64,000 nt of DNA, from contig JAHYIO010000039.1 of the NCBI GenBank assembly GCA_020543525.1, forward strand, positions 806,001 through 870,000. The letters run 5' to 3'. Under the pieces are notes generated by a model. It was not told the origin of the DNA. It saw only the letters and a list, made by a program, of their open reading frames with translations, and did no database searches. Made by a program: the position numbers and the translations under genes. Every line of letters starts with the position of its first letter. Position 1 is the stretch's first letter. Shown in pieces: positions 1 through 11,602 of the stretch. This DNA comes from Coriolopsis trogii (Eukaryota > Basidiomycota > Agaricomycetes > Polyporales > Polyporaceae).

Positions 1-2596
1 AACCCAATAGATGAAGACGATGTCATGGAAGAGGGCGAAAGAGATGAATACGACTTGCGTATGACGGCATATAAGGCTGCCTGGATGAAGTGCCTTGACC
101 GAGTCCGAGTGAGTGCTGTTCTCTTCTGCTCTATTCACCCCTTATACGAATATACGGTCAGAACATATTGCAAGCTCTCAATGCACCAGTTGTGAAACGT
201 GTTGTAGAACGTATCTACACGGCCCACGACGAAAGCTTGCCTGGCTTGCCGTACCCGGAATTACCGGTTATCTCCCTCTGCGGTGAGTCTCCAACTTACA
301 TTACCGCAGACCGTAATCCGACTTCTTTACTGCAGGTGCCGACTCGACACTTGTAGGAGACGTCACTGAACGGCTGGCAAACAAGACTGACGACGAGTCA
401 TCCCATCGCGAGGTGTTGCAAATACATCTATATCCAGGTGACAGCTCGAGCGTGATGAACATGATGAGGGCCGTTGTGACTGGTTTCGTCGATCACGATG
501 GTACGTTCGCAGTTCCACACATATTGAACAACTGTTGAAGCTCATCTCTCCAGGAGGGAGAAAGCGCAAACCCGGGTCTCTTGCGAGCTTTGACATCGGC
601 CTCTTGCGGAGCTGGTATGCAGCTCAACAACGCCGGCCACGACTGACCATCTTTCTCCACGAATTTGAGAAGTTTGACGTCAGCGTCGTGCAGGACGTCT
701 TGTACATATGCAGGTCTGTCGTCTCGGGAAGGGCAAGATATATTTTTCACTGACGTCGCTGTAGTCTACATGTCTCGCAGCTGCCCCTGACGTTCGTATT
801 GTTGATGGTTTCACCTGCTACACCATCATTCCTGCATACAGCGTATCCCCGAGCCACGCTCGCACTTCTTCGTGTACACCAAATGTCTGTTTCTATAGGA
901 CTCAAAACAGTGTATGAAGTCTTGACCAAAGTGCGATTTCCACTCGTAGCGTTTCTGACCAGACTGACTTGAACCGGCGCAGGTCTTTTTCGATCCTGAC
1001 TTTGAACCAGGTATAATGCTTGGTCCAGGCGCGCTCGAGTACATCACAAATCTCGCTGTCCGTGAGACATCATCTCCTGACGCGCTGTTGACGATGTTGC
1101 AGGCTAGTATTAACTTCTTTCATACACCTCACCTCATGCTGACGGCAATTTGCGTAGCTTGCACATATGAAGCACTTCGTCCACCCATTGAGTATATTCG
1201 TACACGACGCTCTTCTCGGTACTGCCTCGTTGCATGATGCCGAAGAGGCTCTGACCTCTTCAGCATGCACACAAATAGCGGAGGCGTTGCATGCAAGACT
1301 TCTCGCAGTACCACCTCCACCAACCTCCAGTGATGTTGGGAAGCCTCCGCAAAGCGCACACGACCTCCTCGCTTGCGTCACGTCCTGTCGCGCTACATTC
1401 CAGAGTTGCGCCCGCCGTATGCGTGTCGCGTTCGCTGTCGCACGTATCGCGGAGCACATCTCTCTTGGTGATACGTCCTCCCCGATTTCGAATGGTCGAA
1501 GTATAGAAGGTCGATCTGGCCGCTTGGACAGTCTAGATATGCTCAGTGCAGTTTTGCGCGGACGGGCAGGTTCTCAAGTGCGCTACGTCTGCATGGCAGT
1601 CAGGTGAGCCATCCGCCTAAAGTTCTATGAACGAAATACTAAGTTGCCTGTAGGAAACTCTCCGCAGCGAAGCTGCACACCTTGCTACAAGAGTTGCATA
1701 GTTTCTTGTTCGGATTGGAAAGTGCGATTGTACGGAGAGAGGAGCAAGACGCGCGCGTCTGGATTGTTGATGCCATGAACCAACTACCTGAAGACAACGG
1801 CGAACTGGCCACAGACGATGCGCCTCTTGTTCAAAACGCGTCTACCAAACAGCTTGCGGTAGAGGTAGGGGACTGGCTGCAGAAATATATCGAGTACGTT
1901 CTATTTGTCCGGATGTGTCGAGGCCGGTTGACTAACAATTGTAATAGGGAACGTTTCACCCGTCTTGAAGATTGTCCACTGTGGGATATCTGGTACACGG
2001 GCTCTTCGCCTTTCCCCTCGGAGCTCATCAATCCCGCCCCGCGCATCACCGTCGTCGCTGCACTCCTGCATCCGTTCGACTTCATCCGGTCACACGCCGA
2101 CCTTGCACGTTCCTACGCTCTGCCCAGTGGCGCGAAGGCTCACGACGAGGTATCAATGTTCACAGCCGCTCCAGAGCCTGAGCTCTGGGAGTTGCCCGAC
2201 ACGAGTATTGCCTTTCGTCGGTACGTCGATGCTGGACGAATGGTGAACGTGTTCGACTGGTTCGAGTCATTTGCGGTCGTGCTCGAGAGCCAGTGGAAGC
2301 ACCTCAAACGCCGTGCGGAGCTCGCCGCCCCCGCGAAGACTAACGGCAAAAGAAAAGGCAAAGGAAAGGCGAAGGCTGGTACCGGGAAGAAGAGGGGACA
2401 ACAAGGTGATGATGTGGTGGAGGGTGGTTCCGACGACGACATGGAGATGGACGAGGAGGAGGAAGAGGAGTGGAAGGTGGAGGTCCAGGCGCGATTTATT
2501 CGCGCACTCCACGAGCTGGATCATATGGGCTTCGTGAAGCATACTGGGAGGAAGCCTGACCATGTTATTCGAACGACGTTCGACGTTCCTGACTGA
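1..2596 (+). CDS. ORC3: Origin recognition complex subunit 3 (ORC3), 5' partial
   Basis: Subunit of the nuclear complex that marks replication origins and loads the MCM helicase. The 5' part lies before the window. Joined exons read through an ORC3-like AAA+-related core: the stretch around 625-715 (RPRLTIFLHEFEKFDVSVVQ) matches the Walker B-like segment of ORC3, followed by LPLTFV (about 781) and the helical segment ending in ALEYITNLAVRE (about 1024-1070). The last exon (to the stop at 2594-2596) ends with QARFIRALHELDHMGFVKHT, the C-terminal winged helix typical of ORC3. Before it sits a Lys-rich then Asp/Glu-rich linker (about 2340-2475). Several introns of about 50-60 nt interrupt the gene. 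Assignment rests on remembered family motifs. Alternative large ORC subunits (ORC2, ORC5) do not carry this C-terminal pattern. Confidence 0.85.
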
Positions 2597-3003
2597 TACT
2601 GTAATGTGGATGGGAACCCGTCTTTGAACGGGTTTGGAGGTGAGCTCGGGCAAAGTCGGTTATGTGTCGCTCGCTGATGACTAAAAGAACTTGCGTGTAC
2701 ATTGACTGGTGGTTCTGCTATACTTGTTGGGTATACAGCTGTCGCGTATCTTCAGTTTCCAAATATTCAGGGGCCAGACACGGATAGTGAACAACTTCGT
2801 CCAGAACCGGCTTGCGTGGGCACAATCGCGATGCTAAGCGCGCTCGGCCTTCCGTTCCGAATGGCCGCTTACTCACGAAAAGGAGTATTGACGCTCTAAC
2901 TTCTACGGGTTCCCTCAGAATTTCAACATACACTCGGGCATTGCTCGGATATACAGCTGCGCAATCAGAGGTACTTCAAGCATACTGAGCTGTAGCAAAC
3001 AGC
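2597..3003. other. Intergenic, ORC3 to decarboxylase
   Basis: No coding exon supported. Both neighbours are on the plus strand, so this holds the ORC3 3' end and the promoter of the decarboxylase. Short open frames around 2702-2899 have no recognisable motif. Confidence 0.5.
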
Positions 3004-5025
3004 ATGCCCCCTATGGATATCGAGTCGTAGGTCCAAGTCTTCTTCAATATCGCGCTGACGCCCATCCGGAAATCGTCCAGGTTTCGCAGAGCCGGCTACC
3101 AAGCCATCGATAGAATCTGCGACTACTATGCATCGTTACAGAGAAAACCAGTTGTTGCGCAAGTTCAACCAGGTTACCTGTTGGATGCGCTCCCGAGTGT
3201 GTCATATACTCATGCTGTTCGTCTACTCACTGATGCGCTGGGTAGCAAGTGCCCCTGAGTATGGAGAGGAATTTGCTTCGATCGCCGATGACTTCCAGAA
3301 GCTTATCCTTCCGGGTGAGTCTGGTGCAGGCACCCTGTCTTAGCTGGGCAGACTGATGCTCCAAGAACACAGGAATCACGCATTGGCAGCATCCCAACTT
3401 TTTCGCATATTTTCCAACGGCAAATACTTTCGAGGGTCTGCTCGGTGATCTCTACTCATCGAGCGTCGCCAACCCCACGTTCAACGTAAGTACTTGTGAA
3501 TTGGCTGCTGACATTTGTGCTAACCATATGCTGCCCATTCGTAGTGGCTAGCGAGCCCGGCTTGCACGGAGCTAGAACAGGTCGTGATGGATTGGGGTGC
3601 CAAGCTCTTCGGCCTCGGTGACCATTTCCTCAACAGCTCGAAGGTGGGCGGCGGAGTCATCCAGACCACCGCATCGGAAGGCGCGATCGTCATCTGTGTC
3701 GCTGCGCGTGCTCGGTACCAGCGTCTTTATCCTGAGGTCAAGCTGGAAGACCTCGTGATCTATACGACGACGCAGACGCACTCGCTAGGCGTAAAGGCAG
3801 GGTTGGTCCTTGGGCTGGAGGTGCGCGCCCTTGAAGTGCGCAAGGAAGATGAGTATGGCCTGCGCGGCGATACCCTACGCGCTGCTCTAGAGGAAGACTT
3901 GGCCAAGGGCAAGAAGCCATTCATAGTCAGTGCGTACATACATGGTCTTAATAACGTTGCTGCCACGCAGTACTGAATGTGGCCACAGTTGGCACTGTGG
4001 GAACGACAAGCTCAGGTGCGATCGACAATATAGAGGAGATCGGTGAAGTCCGTGAGTACTCCAGAGCTGCTGACTTCATGTGCAGAGCGTTTATGGTGTT
4101 TCTCATTCGTTCTGCAGTGAAGGAGCACCCTTCCATCTGGTTCCACGTTGATGCGGCCTGGGCTGGAGTCGCATTTGCTTGCCCTGAGTTCCGTAAGGTG
4201 GGAAAGCTAGACGCAATCAACCAGTACGCAGAGTCATTCTGTACCAACTGGCACAAGGTGCGCATCCGTCAATTACAGCCTTCGCACATATTTAGCTGAC
4301 ATGTGCTATAGTGGGGATTGGTGAACTTTGACGCATCCGCGCTCTGGGTACGTAACCGCAAGGACCTCACCGACGCGCTCGACGTTACGCCAGAATTCCT
4401 GCGCACAAAGCAGCACGATGCCGGTACGTAGACGACGACGTTCTAGCGCTGGCCAGATAGGTGTGCTAACCATTGACACAAAAGGTCTCGTCGTGGACTA
4501 CCGTAATTGGCACCTCGGCCTTGGGCGCCGCTTCCGTTCGCTCAAAGTCTGGTTCGTCCTCCGCAGCTACGGCATCGAGGGCTTCCAAAAGCATATTCGG
4601 AAGGTGCGCCCCTCGTTCACGCGCTCATCGTGTTTGAATATAGCTTTGTCCGACGGCATGGCCTGCAGGGAGTCGAGCTCAATGAGCACTTCGCCTCGCT
4701 CGTGCGTTCATCGCCTGAGTTCGAGCTCGTCACGACGCCCGCCCTCGCCCTGTCCGTCTTTCGCCTCAGACTGCCTGCGTCGGCGCCCGGAGCTGCTTCT
4801 CTGTCACCCGAAACGCCTGAGGGCCTCGCCGCGCTGAACGATTTGAATCGCGCGCTCTACTCGCGACTGCTGGCGGAGAACGACAAGATATACCTCACGC
4901 AGACGTTACTCAATGGAGTGATATGTCTGAGGTTCGCGATCGGGGCGGAGAGGACGGAGAAGGAGCACGTCGACCGTGCATGGGAGCTTATCAAGGCCAG
5001 CGCGAGGGAAGTCGCGCAGAGATGA
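3004..5025 (+). CDS. Aromatic-L-amino-acid decarboxylase (group II PLP enzyme)
   Basis: PLP-dependent decarboxylase of the DDC/TyDC/tryptophan decarboxylase family, cytosolic, converting an aromatic amino acid to its amine. Start at 3004 (ATG CCC CCT ATG GAT ATC). The first intron is 3027-3080, joining to [20 protein letters not shown], the classic N-terminus of the family. Downstream are [14 protein letters not shown], the [13 protein letters not shown] segment, HVDAAWAG (PLP-contacting Asp) at about 4147, and [16 protein letters not shown], where the Lys of HKW is the PLP Schiff-base residue and an intron falls right after it. [18 protein letters not shown] closes the core. Total about 490-500 residues, the usual length. 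All key residues are present, so the enzyme should be active. Tryptophan decarboxylases of this type are known from wood-rot fungi, but substrate (Trp, Tyr, Phe, DOPA) cannot be read from sequence. No biosynthetic partners lie beside it. Confidence 0.9.
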
Positions 5026-5509
5026 TTGGGCACTTCAGGCCAACATGCTACATTGGCCATAGCTCTCGTGCGTTTCGTTATCATCTGATTTGAGGACTGC
5101 ACAAGATTGACGCATTGTTTGAACCAACCTATTTTGTAGACTTCGCACGTGCATCATTGAATCAGCGACATCATATAAGCATCGGTATTCTTCTACATAA
5201 GCCCTTTGGTGTATCGAACATTTATGGCTGAGTATGGACCTGCTTTCGGGCGCAAGCGTTGCGAATGTTGCGACTTGCTACGATAAGTCTGCCTTTCACA
5301 GCTAGGCTTTTCTAAGGTCGTGAAGCCCCTGAGTATGAGGAATGCCGCCGAAAGGCGGTACCTTGGCTGTACAGGTCACACACTGCCACCACTATTCAAG
5401 GGAAGGTCGGGACTGCACCCCTCCAACTTCTGAACTCACTTGCTACGCTATCTGGGTCCTGCTAACTCTGGTCTACGCTCGGCGGAACTACAGACTACAC
5501 CGTGCAACC
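5026..5509. other. Intergenic
   Basis: Terminator side of the decarboxylase and presumed promoter of the short F-box-like frame. Nothing else recognised. Confidence 0.45.
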
Positions 5510-5797
5510 ATGCGACTCCCAGTGGAACTCTACCACATGATCATCCACTATGCCGGCATCCCCGAGGATGGCCCTCTATATCGGCCAATCCACTCGCCTT
5601 GTTCGCATTACCCGACAATGTTGGCTTCCTCTCTCACCTGCAGCTTTTTCCTCGACGCGGCCCGCCGTCAATTATACGCCAAAGTATACCTACGTGATCA
5701 GTCGAGCACCATGCAGTTTATACGCACAATCTCGAGCAACCCGAAGCTGGCCAATCGTGTTCGCGAAATCGTGGTAGTAGCATCTTCGTACAAGTAG
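5510..5797 (+). CDS. F-box-like N-terminal fragment (95 aa)
   Basis: Short intronless frame starting MRLPVELYHMIIHYAG, which looks like the LP..h...ih..F-box start seen in the large families of mushroom F-box-like proteins, followed by LASSLTCSFFLDAARRQLYA, the second helix with the L-x-x-S-x-V/C-x pattern. Full-length relatives run to several hundred residues with leucine-rich or beta-propeller repeats; this one stops after 95 residues at 5795-5797. The following kilobase shows no continuation. It is therefore either a truncated gene, a remnant, or an N-terminal exon of a gene whose splice site I cannot see. Function as a substrate adaptor of an SCF ubiquitin ligase would need the missing part. 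Confidence 0.45.
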   Translation: MRLPVELYHMIIHYAGIPEDGPLYRPIHSPCSHYPTMLASSLTCSFFLDAARRQLYAKVYLRDQSSTMQFIRTISSNPKLANRVREIVVVASSYK

Positions 5798-6425
5798 TAC
5801 GCCCTGTAAGGAGATAGTTGGGAGATGGAGATGACCGTGCGGGGAAATTTGGTCGTACAGCTGCGAAAAGTTTGCTCGAAGGCCCAGTGAGCGCGCGAAA
5901 TGCATGATCCAATTTGCCAAAGAATGCTGAAAATTCGAAAAATGCCCCGCCCGCGTTCCTTGTCACGTATGTGATATGTGCTTCCTGGGCTTTCGTATAC
6001 CCGTATGTATACTTGTGAGAGACGTCTGTACATGAATGAAGGTGGAAGGCAGCCAAAGGCCAGCTCATCCGACCGAGGTGCAAGCGTCCCTGTCTGCGGC
6101 TTATGAGCTCCGTAACGAAGACAGGGAGACACCGTTACAGACACTCGGTAATTGTCTCGCATGTGCCGACATTATCTTGCGATGCCCCCGAAGTACTTCG
6201 TGGCGCGAAATCAATTTTGACGGTGCGTACACACGCAAGGAGAAATACAAGTTTATCATTATCCTCCTGTGCGATGCATAGCCACAAGGGCCCCGTTCGT
6301 GCCTTCTTTGTGTTTTATCGCCCGTGGGTGTTGACCAAGGGGAACGCGCTGACCTCTCAGACGGGCCTGTTGTACCAGCTCATGTAGAGTCACACGACGA
6401 CCTCAGTACGTCACCAGAGTGGGGT
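5798..6425. other. Intergenic
   Basis: No coding exon supported on either strand. Small open frames here have neither motif nor splice context. Confidence 0.4.
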
Positions 6426-6794
6426 CTAATTGTGCACGAACACATTGATGATTCTGTCACAGATACAGTGCGCCCTGAGCAGGATCATGTGAGTACCGTT
6501 GGCGAGGATCATACTGAGAGCATCGTCCTTGGGGTGATCATCGTCGAGGGAAATCTTGAAGGTCGCAGAGTAATCCAGCTACCCCCCATCAGCGAACACA
6601 ATCCGTCTCATGTTGCCAAGGAGGAGCGAATCAATACCAAATGGCCATTTGCCTTTCAAGGATGATAGAGGTTCGACTATGGTGAAGCGTCCCTCAGTAG
6701 GAAGATTCCATCCAAGGCCAGAACTCTGCCAAACACAGCCGCTACAGCTCCTCAAGTTACACCGACATACACTGGCATCAACCTGGCGGATCAC
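6426..6794 (-). pseudogene. Relic of an unrecognised gene, interrupted by one TAG
   Basis: On the minus strand a single reading frame runs from about 6794 to the stop at 6426-6428 and is broken once, by TAG at 6579-6581. Before the stop it reads KGKWPFGIDSLLLGNMRRIV then FADGG; after it LDYSATFKISLDDDHPKDDA and LSMILANGTHMILLRAH. Both halves look like genuine protein (hydrophobic alternation, no low-complexity) and stay in one frame, which is best explained by a recent nonsense change in a formerly coding sequence. No ATG is seen at the 5' end, so the beginning is lost or spliced. Family not identified. An intron hiding the TAG was considered but no good donor/acceptor pair flanks it. Confidence 0.4.
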
Positions 6795-6874
6795 TGCCTC
6801 AGCGACGCGTCTGAAGAATGCCCCCAGATAAGCCCGGACTCACCTACGTGAAACTTCGCATCTAGGCCTCCTCC

Positions 6875-9800
6875 TCATTCCGGTATGCCCACAGCCCCAG
6901 GCTGCTCTGAGGCTTCCGCATTCCCGTCCTCGAGGACAGCCGGCGTGGCGACAGGCATAGCGGCAGCCTCGCCTCCTTCCCTTGCCTTCTCCCCTTCGAC
7001 CTTCTCCTTTTTCGCCGCGGCCTCGCGCGCCGCCGTCGTGATGTCTTCTCCAAAGATTCGCATACTCAGCGCGCTAAACAAACAAAAGTCCCGCAGAGCG
7101 ATGAATTCCGTCAGCGAATACGATACGTGGGCGCTACGTAACGTTCATGAAGCAGGAGAAGCCTGAACGGAACCGTCGAAAAAGGGAGAAGACGCCTCCC
7201 AGTATGTCGTAATGGGTTGTCGAACGCGAACGGGGGCTGGCTATGCGTACCTTTTCGAACGCTTGTCGAGCATGAGCATCACGGAGACGTTGGACTTCCA
7301 GATGGGCAGAACCAACTCGTGCGAGAGCCTGTGACACACAAGAGAGACCGAGTGAGCACGACTCGCGTTACTGCGCGCTTGCGCAGCTCAGACAAGAAGG
7401 GTTCTGGGAAGACTCACGTAGCGCCATCGAGCTGTCCGGGCTGGAAGCGGGCCACGTAGCTTCCGTTGGCTAGAACGATCGTTCGATCCGTCAGCGACCA
7501 CTCTCCGAAGACGAGCGCGGAGATGGACGGAAGACGAAGCGACGGACGAAGCTTGCGCGCACCTTTCGCGTTTATCATCGACTTGAAAGGCTCCGCGAAC
7601 CCGGACGTGAGCGGGTAGTAACCCTCCATGAAGACCTTGAGCGCCGCAAAATCAGCCTCTATAATCGCCTTGGGGCCGACAAAAGGGAGCACGACGGGCA
7701 GGCCCTCGCTGAGCACACGGAAGTGGTTCTCGGCGCCCTCGCGCTTGGCTTCGGTGCCTTCTTGCTTGCCGAAGACCTTCGTGCCGCAGGTCATGAGCCG
7801 GATGCGCGCGTAGTCATTGTGCTGGACGATGCTCTTCACGATATCGTTCACCAGGTAGAGAGAGCGCACGGTGTCTCCTGCCGGGTTGCGCACGAGGAGG
7901 TTCGACGAGGGGAAGTTCGAGCTCAGGTCGAACGTGTCGCTGTGCAGACCATCAGTGTCTGGTGGAAGAACGTGAGAACGGAGGACGGACATGCATGCGG
8001 TGATGATGGGGTCGTCGGGGGAAATAAACGTGTACGGATTCTCCTTGAAGTGAGCGCTAGCCCCCTCAGCAGTCTTGCCTTTCTTGAAGCGTATCTTGGG
8101 CTCTTGCGTCGTTGCTGCAGATGGTGTCGCCTGATCGACTTCCATGGGGGTTGCGGGCTCTTCCAATGCTTCCTCCGGCAGCTCCTCTTCTGCGTCATCT
8201 GCCTGTTCACCAGAGGGTTCCTGAGTCGCGTCTGTGTCGTTATCGAGCTTAGGCTTCTTTACATCCGACCTGTCGAGGCCCTCCACTGCGTCCGCGGTCC
8301 GTTTGGCTTCGCTAACGAGGAAACGTCAATGAGACTCAGGAACATGAGCGCATATACCCATACGAGGAATCCTTGCTTGCGGCCGAGGCCACAGAAGTCT
8401 TGACTGGAGGGGTCTTCTGCAGTATCGCGACGAAGAAGCCGCCCGTGTCCTGCAGATGAGGGTAGATCCGGAGGCTGCGAAGACCAAAGGTGTGTTCATA
8501 GGAGTAATTGGAGCGAGCTAATTGCAGTGGAGACTGACCAGCGAGAAAGGTGCAGGCTTTCCGCCTCGGCAGCGGACGGCGGCCAATGCGACTCAAGCAT
8601 TTTGCTGCTTCTACGCTGCGACTCGTCCAGGGATTGCACGTACTCCTCGTACGTCGTAAAGTCGGTGTTGATCTCCCGAGTGACTGTAGGTTTCCATGAC
8701 GTGAGGCCAGGACGATGGACAAGCCCAGGCAAGTGATTAGACATGTCAACGAGCTCGAAGCCTGCTCAGTAATGAGTAAGGGTGCAGCTTCTTTGAGGTA
8801 ATGCGAACGTTACGCGATAAGACAAGATACGCACCGGGAATCGATTTCAAAGCAGCAGCGACCACAGCCTCGTTCTCGACCGGATTTATCGAACACGTCG
8901 AGTAAACGATGCGTCCACCCTTCTTCAGCATACGCATCGCGCGCTGCAAAATGCGAAGCTGCAAGCTAAGCGATGCCGGTGTGTCAGCGCAATACTTCCC
9001 TCGGCAGACCAATGAAAAAATGATAACGGCGAGGAGCAAGAACAGAAATATGAGCAAGGAGTAAACGATCGTACCTGTGGAGTCCGTTCCCGTCCATCGG
9101 CGACCAGTGTTTCCATATTCCCGGATTCTTACGCAGCGTGCCGTCTCCGCTGCACGGCACATCGCAGAGGATGCGGTCGAATAGGAGCTGGTATTGTTTC
9201 TTCGCGGCGACTCGCGCTTTCGTGTCTGCAGAAAACGTTGTCTGTTCTGAAGGGATCTTGATAGCCGGGAATATCGACGCATCGAGGTTCGTGACCATCA
9301 ACGCGGGGGACGGAAGGCGCGCCGACTGGTGGATGAGAAGATGCGTGCGCTTATAGTCGCTATCGTTGGCGATGAGGAGTCCAGGAGGGATGGAGGATGA
9401 GGTGATCGTGTCGTTGGCGTGCAGAGCTTCAAGCAATTGTGCAGTCTTCGCAGGTCACTCACTGCAACACCGCTATGTACTCCAAGCGAAGCTCACCTTA
9501 GAGCCTGGCGCAGCGCACATGTCCATGACCTGGTATAGCGAAGGTCAGTGGGAGACGCTGTAACGTCAAGCACGTCGGCCAGCGAAGGCTAGCCACCCTG
9601 GAGCGGCCAGATCAAGCCAGCTTGTTTCACTCACTCGGTGGTGCGGCTCGACTTCCAGGAATAGGGGTGGAAGCATGCTGACTGCCTCTTGACGAGAGAT
9701 GTTGCCCTGCGTAAACATCACCCAATTAATACGGTCACGTAAGGTCGCTGTTGCAAGATGTGCATACCACTTCTGTCTCAAAGACTAGGAATGAATGGAA

Positions 9801-10353
9801 CTTCTTGAACTCTGGAGATTTACGCAGAACCTTCTTGGCTACATTGAATTGCCACGCAAGACCATCTGGATACCTTTGTCGAGCGTTAGATCTCTGGGGT
9901 TGCACTGCCAAGTCGCGACAAACCAAGGTATCTGCTGCGGCGGTGACACAGCTTCACCCTCAAAGATCACGCCTCCTAAATGCGGAACGTGAACGTCTTT
10001 TATGGTGTCGTTCAGTAGTCGCGCGGCTCTACAGCCTCTGTCAGCACTCATACAGCTTAAGCCGACGACGGTCCGAGACTTACTGACGACTTCCAGCTAC
10101 TCGGAAAGTGGTAGGAAGAGGGTTACGCATAGTATCCAAGAACGCTTCCCATTCGTCCTCTGGAAGAATGTTTTGGGCCTTGTAATACTTTTCGAGGCGA
10201 TCATTGTGCATGTGTTCGCGCTCGATAACGTCGGTGCGAGCCCAAGCAGCATCGTCTCGGCCCTTGCTGCCACCAGCCTTGTTCTTTCCTTTCTGCAAGT
10301 AATGTTTCAGACCCCAGTATATTGTCGATCTTTCTGCACACCTTTTTGGCCAT
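6875..10353 (-). CDS. TRM4: tRNA (cytosine-5) methyltransferase TRM4/NSUN2
   Basis: NOL1/NOP2/Sun-family SAM-dependent enzyme placing m5C on tRNAs (positions 34/48-50 in yeast Trm4), nuclear. Start ATG at 10353: exon 1 is MAKK, a ~49-nt intron follows, and exon 2 opens KGKNKAGG. Then come the family N-terminus (LEKYYKAQNILPEDEWEAFL, followed by NPLPTTFRV), SMLPPLFLEVEPHH near 9700, the SAM-binding region, motif IV DVPCSGDGTLRKNPGIWKHW (about 9150) and motif VI GGRIVYSTCSINPVENEAVV (about 8900). The Cys of both motifs, the catalytic and release cysteines, are present. The long exon 7414-8286 is the usual C-terminal extension, with a Glu-rich insertion. The last exons end with LSHELVLPIWKSNVSVMLML and an Ala/Glu/Lys-rich tail to the stop at 6875. 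About nine or more exons. Complete by all visible criteria. Confidence 0.92.
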
Positions 10354-11602
10354 CTTCAGGTAAACAAGTTCGACGAAGGAACTGGCTTCCAGTCAAGTTC
10401 CTGCCTGCAAGAGCGAAACGCGCAAAAAGTGATCCTGTCCCCATCTTATCTTATCAGACAAGCGACAAACGCCTGATCTGGGCTTGCGCGCTAAATGACG
10501 TCTCCTTCCTGGCACCACCATGTCCACGAGCTCAGTATTGTCTAACTCGCCGACATCTGCCTCTCCCAGCCATCGAGAGATCACGCACTGCTTGGAATAA
10601 GAAAATGCTCTCTGTTTGAGGCAGCACCTACAACTTGTGTAAGGGCTTGCTGAATGCTAAGCAAATACAAGATATCTCGCACACCCCAAGGATGCAATGT
10701 CATTGTATGTACATTCCTCAGTTGGGTGATATCCAGACATCTTCAGCTTATGTACTGTAGCCGCGGCGCTGCAACACAGGAACCACCGCGTGTCCGAGAC
10801 TGCAGCTTACGGCAATGTGATCTCCTGAAGACTTTTCACAGAGGCTCGTGGCAGTGGCGCACACCGGAGTCCCAGCTCGGTCTCAGATAGGGTCGGAATA
10901 CTTGCGTTGCACGTAACCGAGTGGCACGCCTTGCCGCCCTGTGGAAGTGGGTGAAACCCTTCACGAAGACTAGACCTTGTCTATCGCTGGCCACCTTCTG
11001 TTTCTGTGCGATTGTCGATCTGCCGTTTCTGGTCAAGCTTTGTGTCCAGGGATCTGAATGTATGTAAGTAGGCGGCGCGATGTCGTCAGAAGTACTTGCT
11101 CGCGGAGGTTTTGCTGTGCCCAGTGACCTACTTGTCATTCTGGTCCGCGTTGATCACCACCGGCCACTTTAAGTGCTATCGCACTCCGAAGTCATGTCCG
11201 CACCTTCTCCGCCCGATCCTATGGCGATATCACACTCATGCTATCTCGTACCGTTGTTGCTCTCGTCCACGCTGTGCGAGCTGCATCATCAGGCGCATTG
11301 CGGCCACTGGGGGCAGCAGTGCGCAGTGCGTATGTGGTTCTGATTACTGATACGTGCATTTGCTCGCAGCTCTTCAATTGTCCCACACTGCTGCTGGCGG
11401 TGGTGAGGCGCTCCTAATAGGATCGGCACGAGGAGAACACGATGCACCTCTTCCATTATTCTGAGGCGCCCGACGTCCTGTCTCCCTTGCTTTAAATACT
11501 CAGGTCCATCTACCGCAGACTCATCACCACCTCCAGCTCGTCCCTACCTCATCGTTTCTTAATCACCCTATCATATACTCGCTATTCCGTCTTGCATTCA
11601 AC
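10354..11602. other. Intergenic between divergent TRM4 and WH1-CRIB genes
   Basis: 1.25 kb with no exon I can support; it must carry both promoters. A TTTAAATA element at 11491-11498 lies about 105 bp before the ATG of the plus-strand gene and is a reasonable TATA-like site. Confidence 0.45.
11491..11498 (+). promoter_or_regulatory. TATA-like element of the WH1-CRIB gene
   Basis: TTTAAATA about 105 bp upstream of the ATG at 11603, followed by a pyrimidine-rich leader typical of fungal transcription start regions. Confidence 0.35.
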
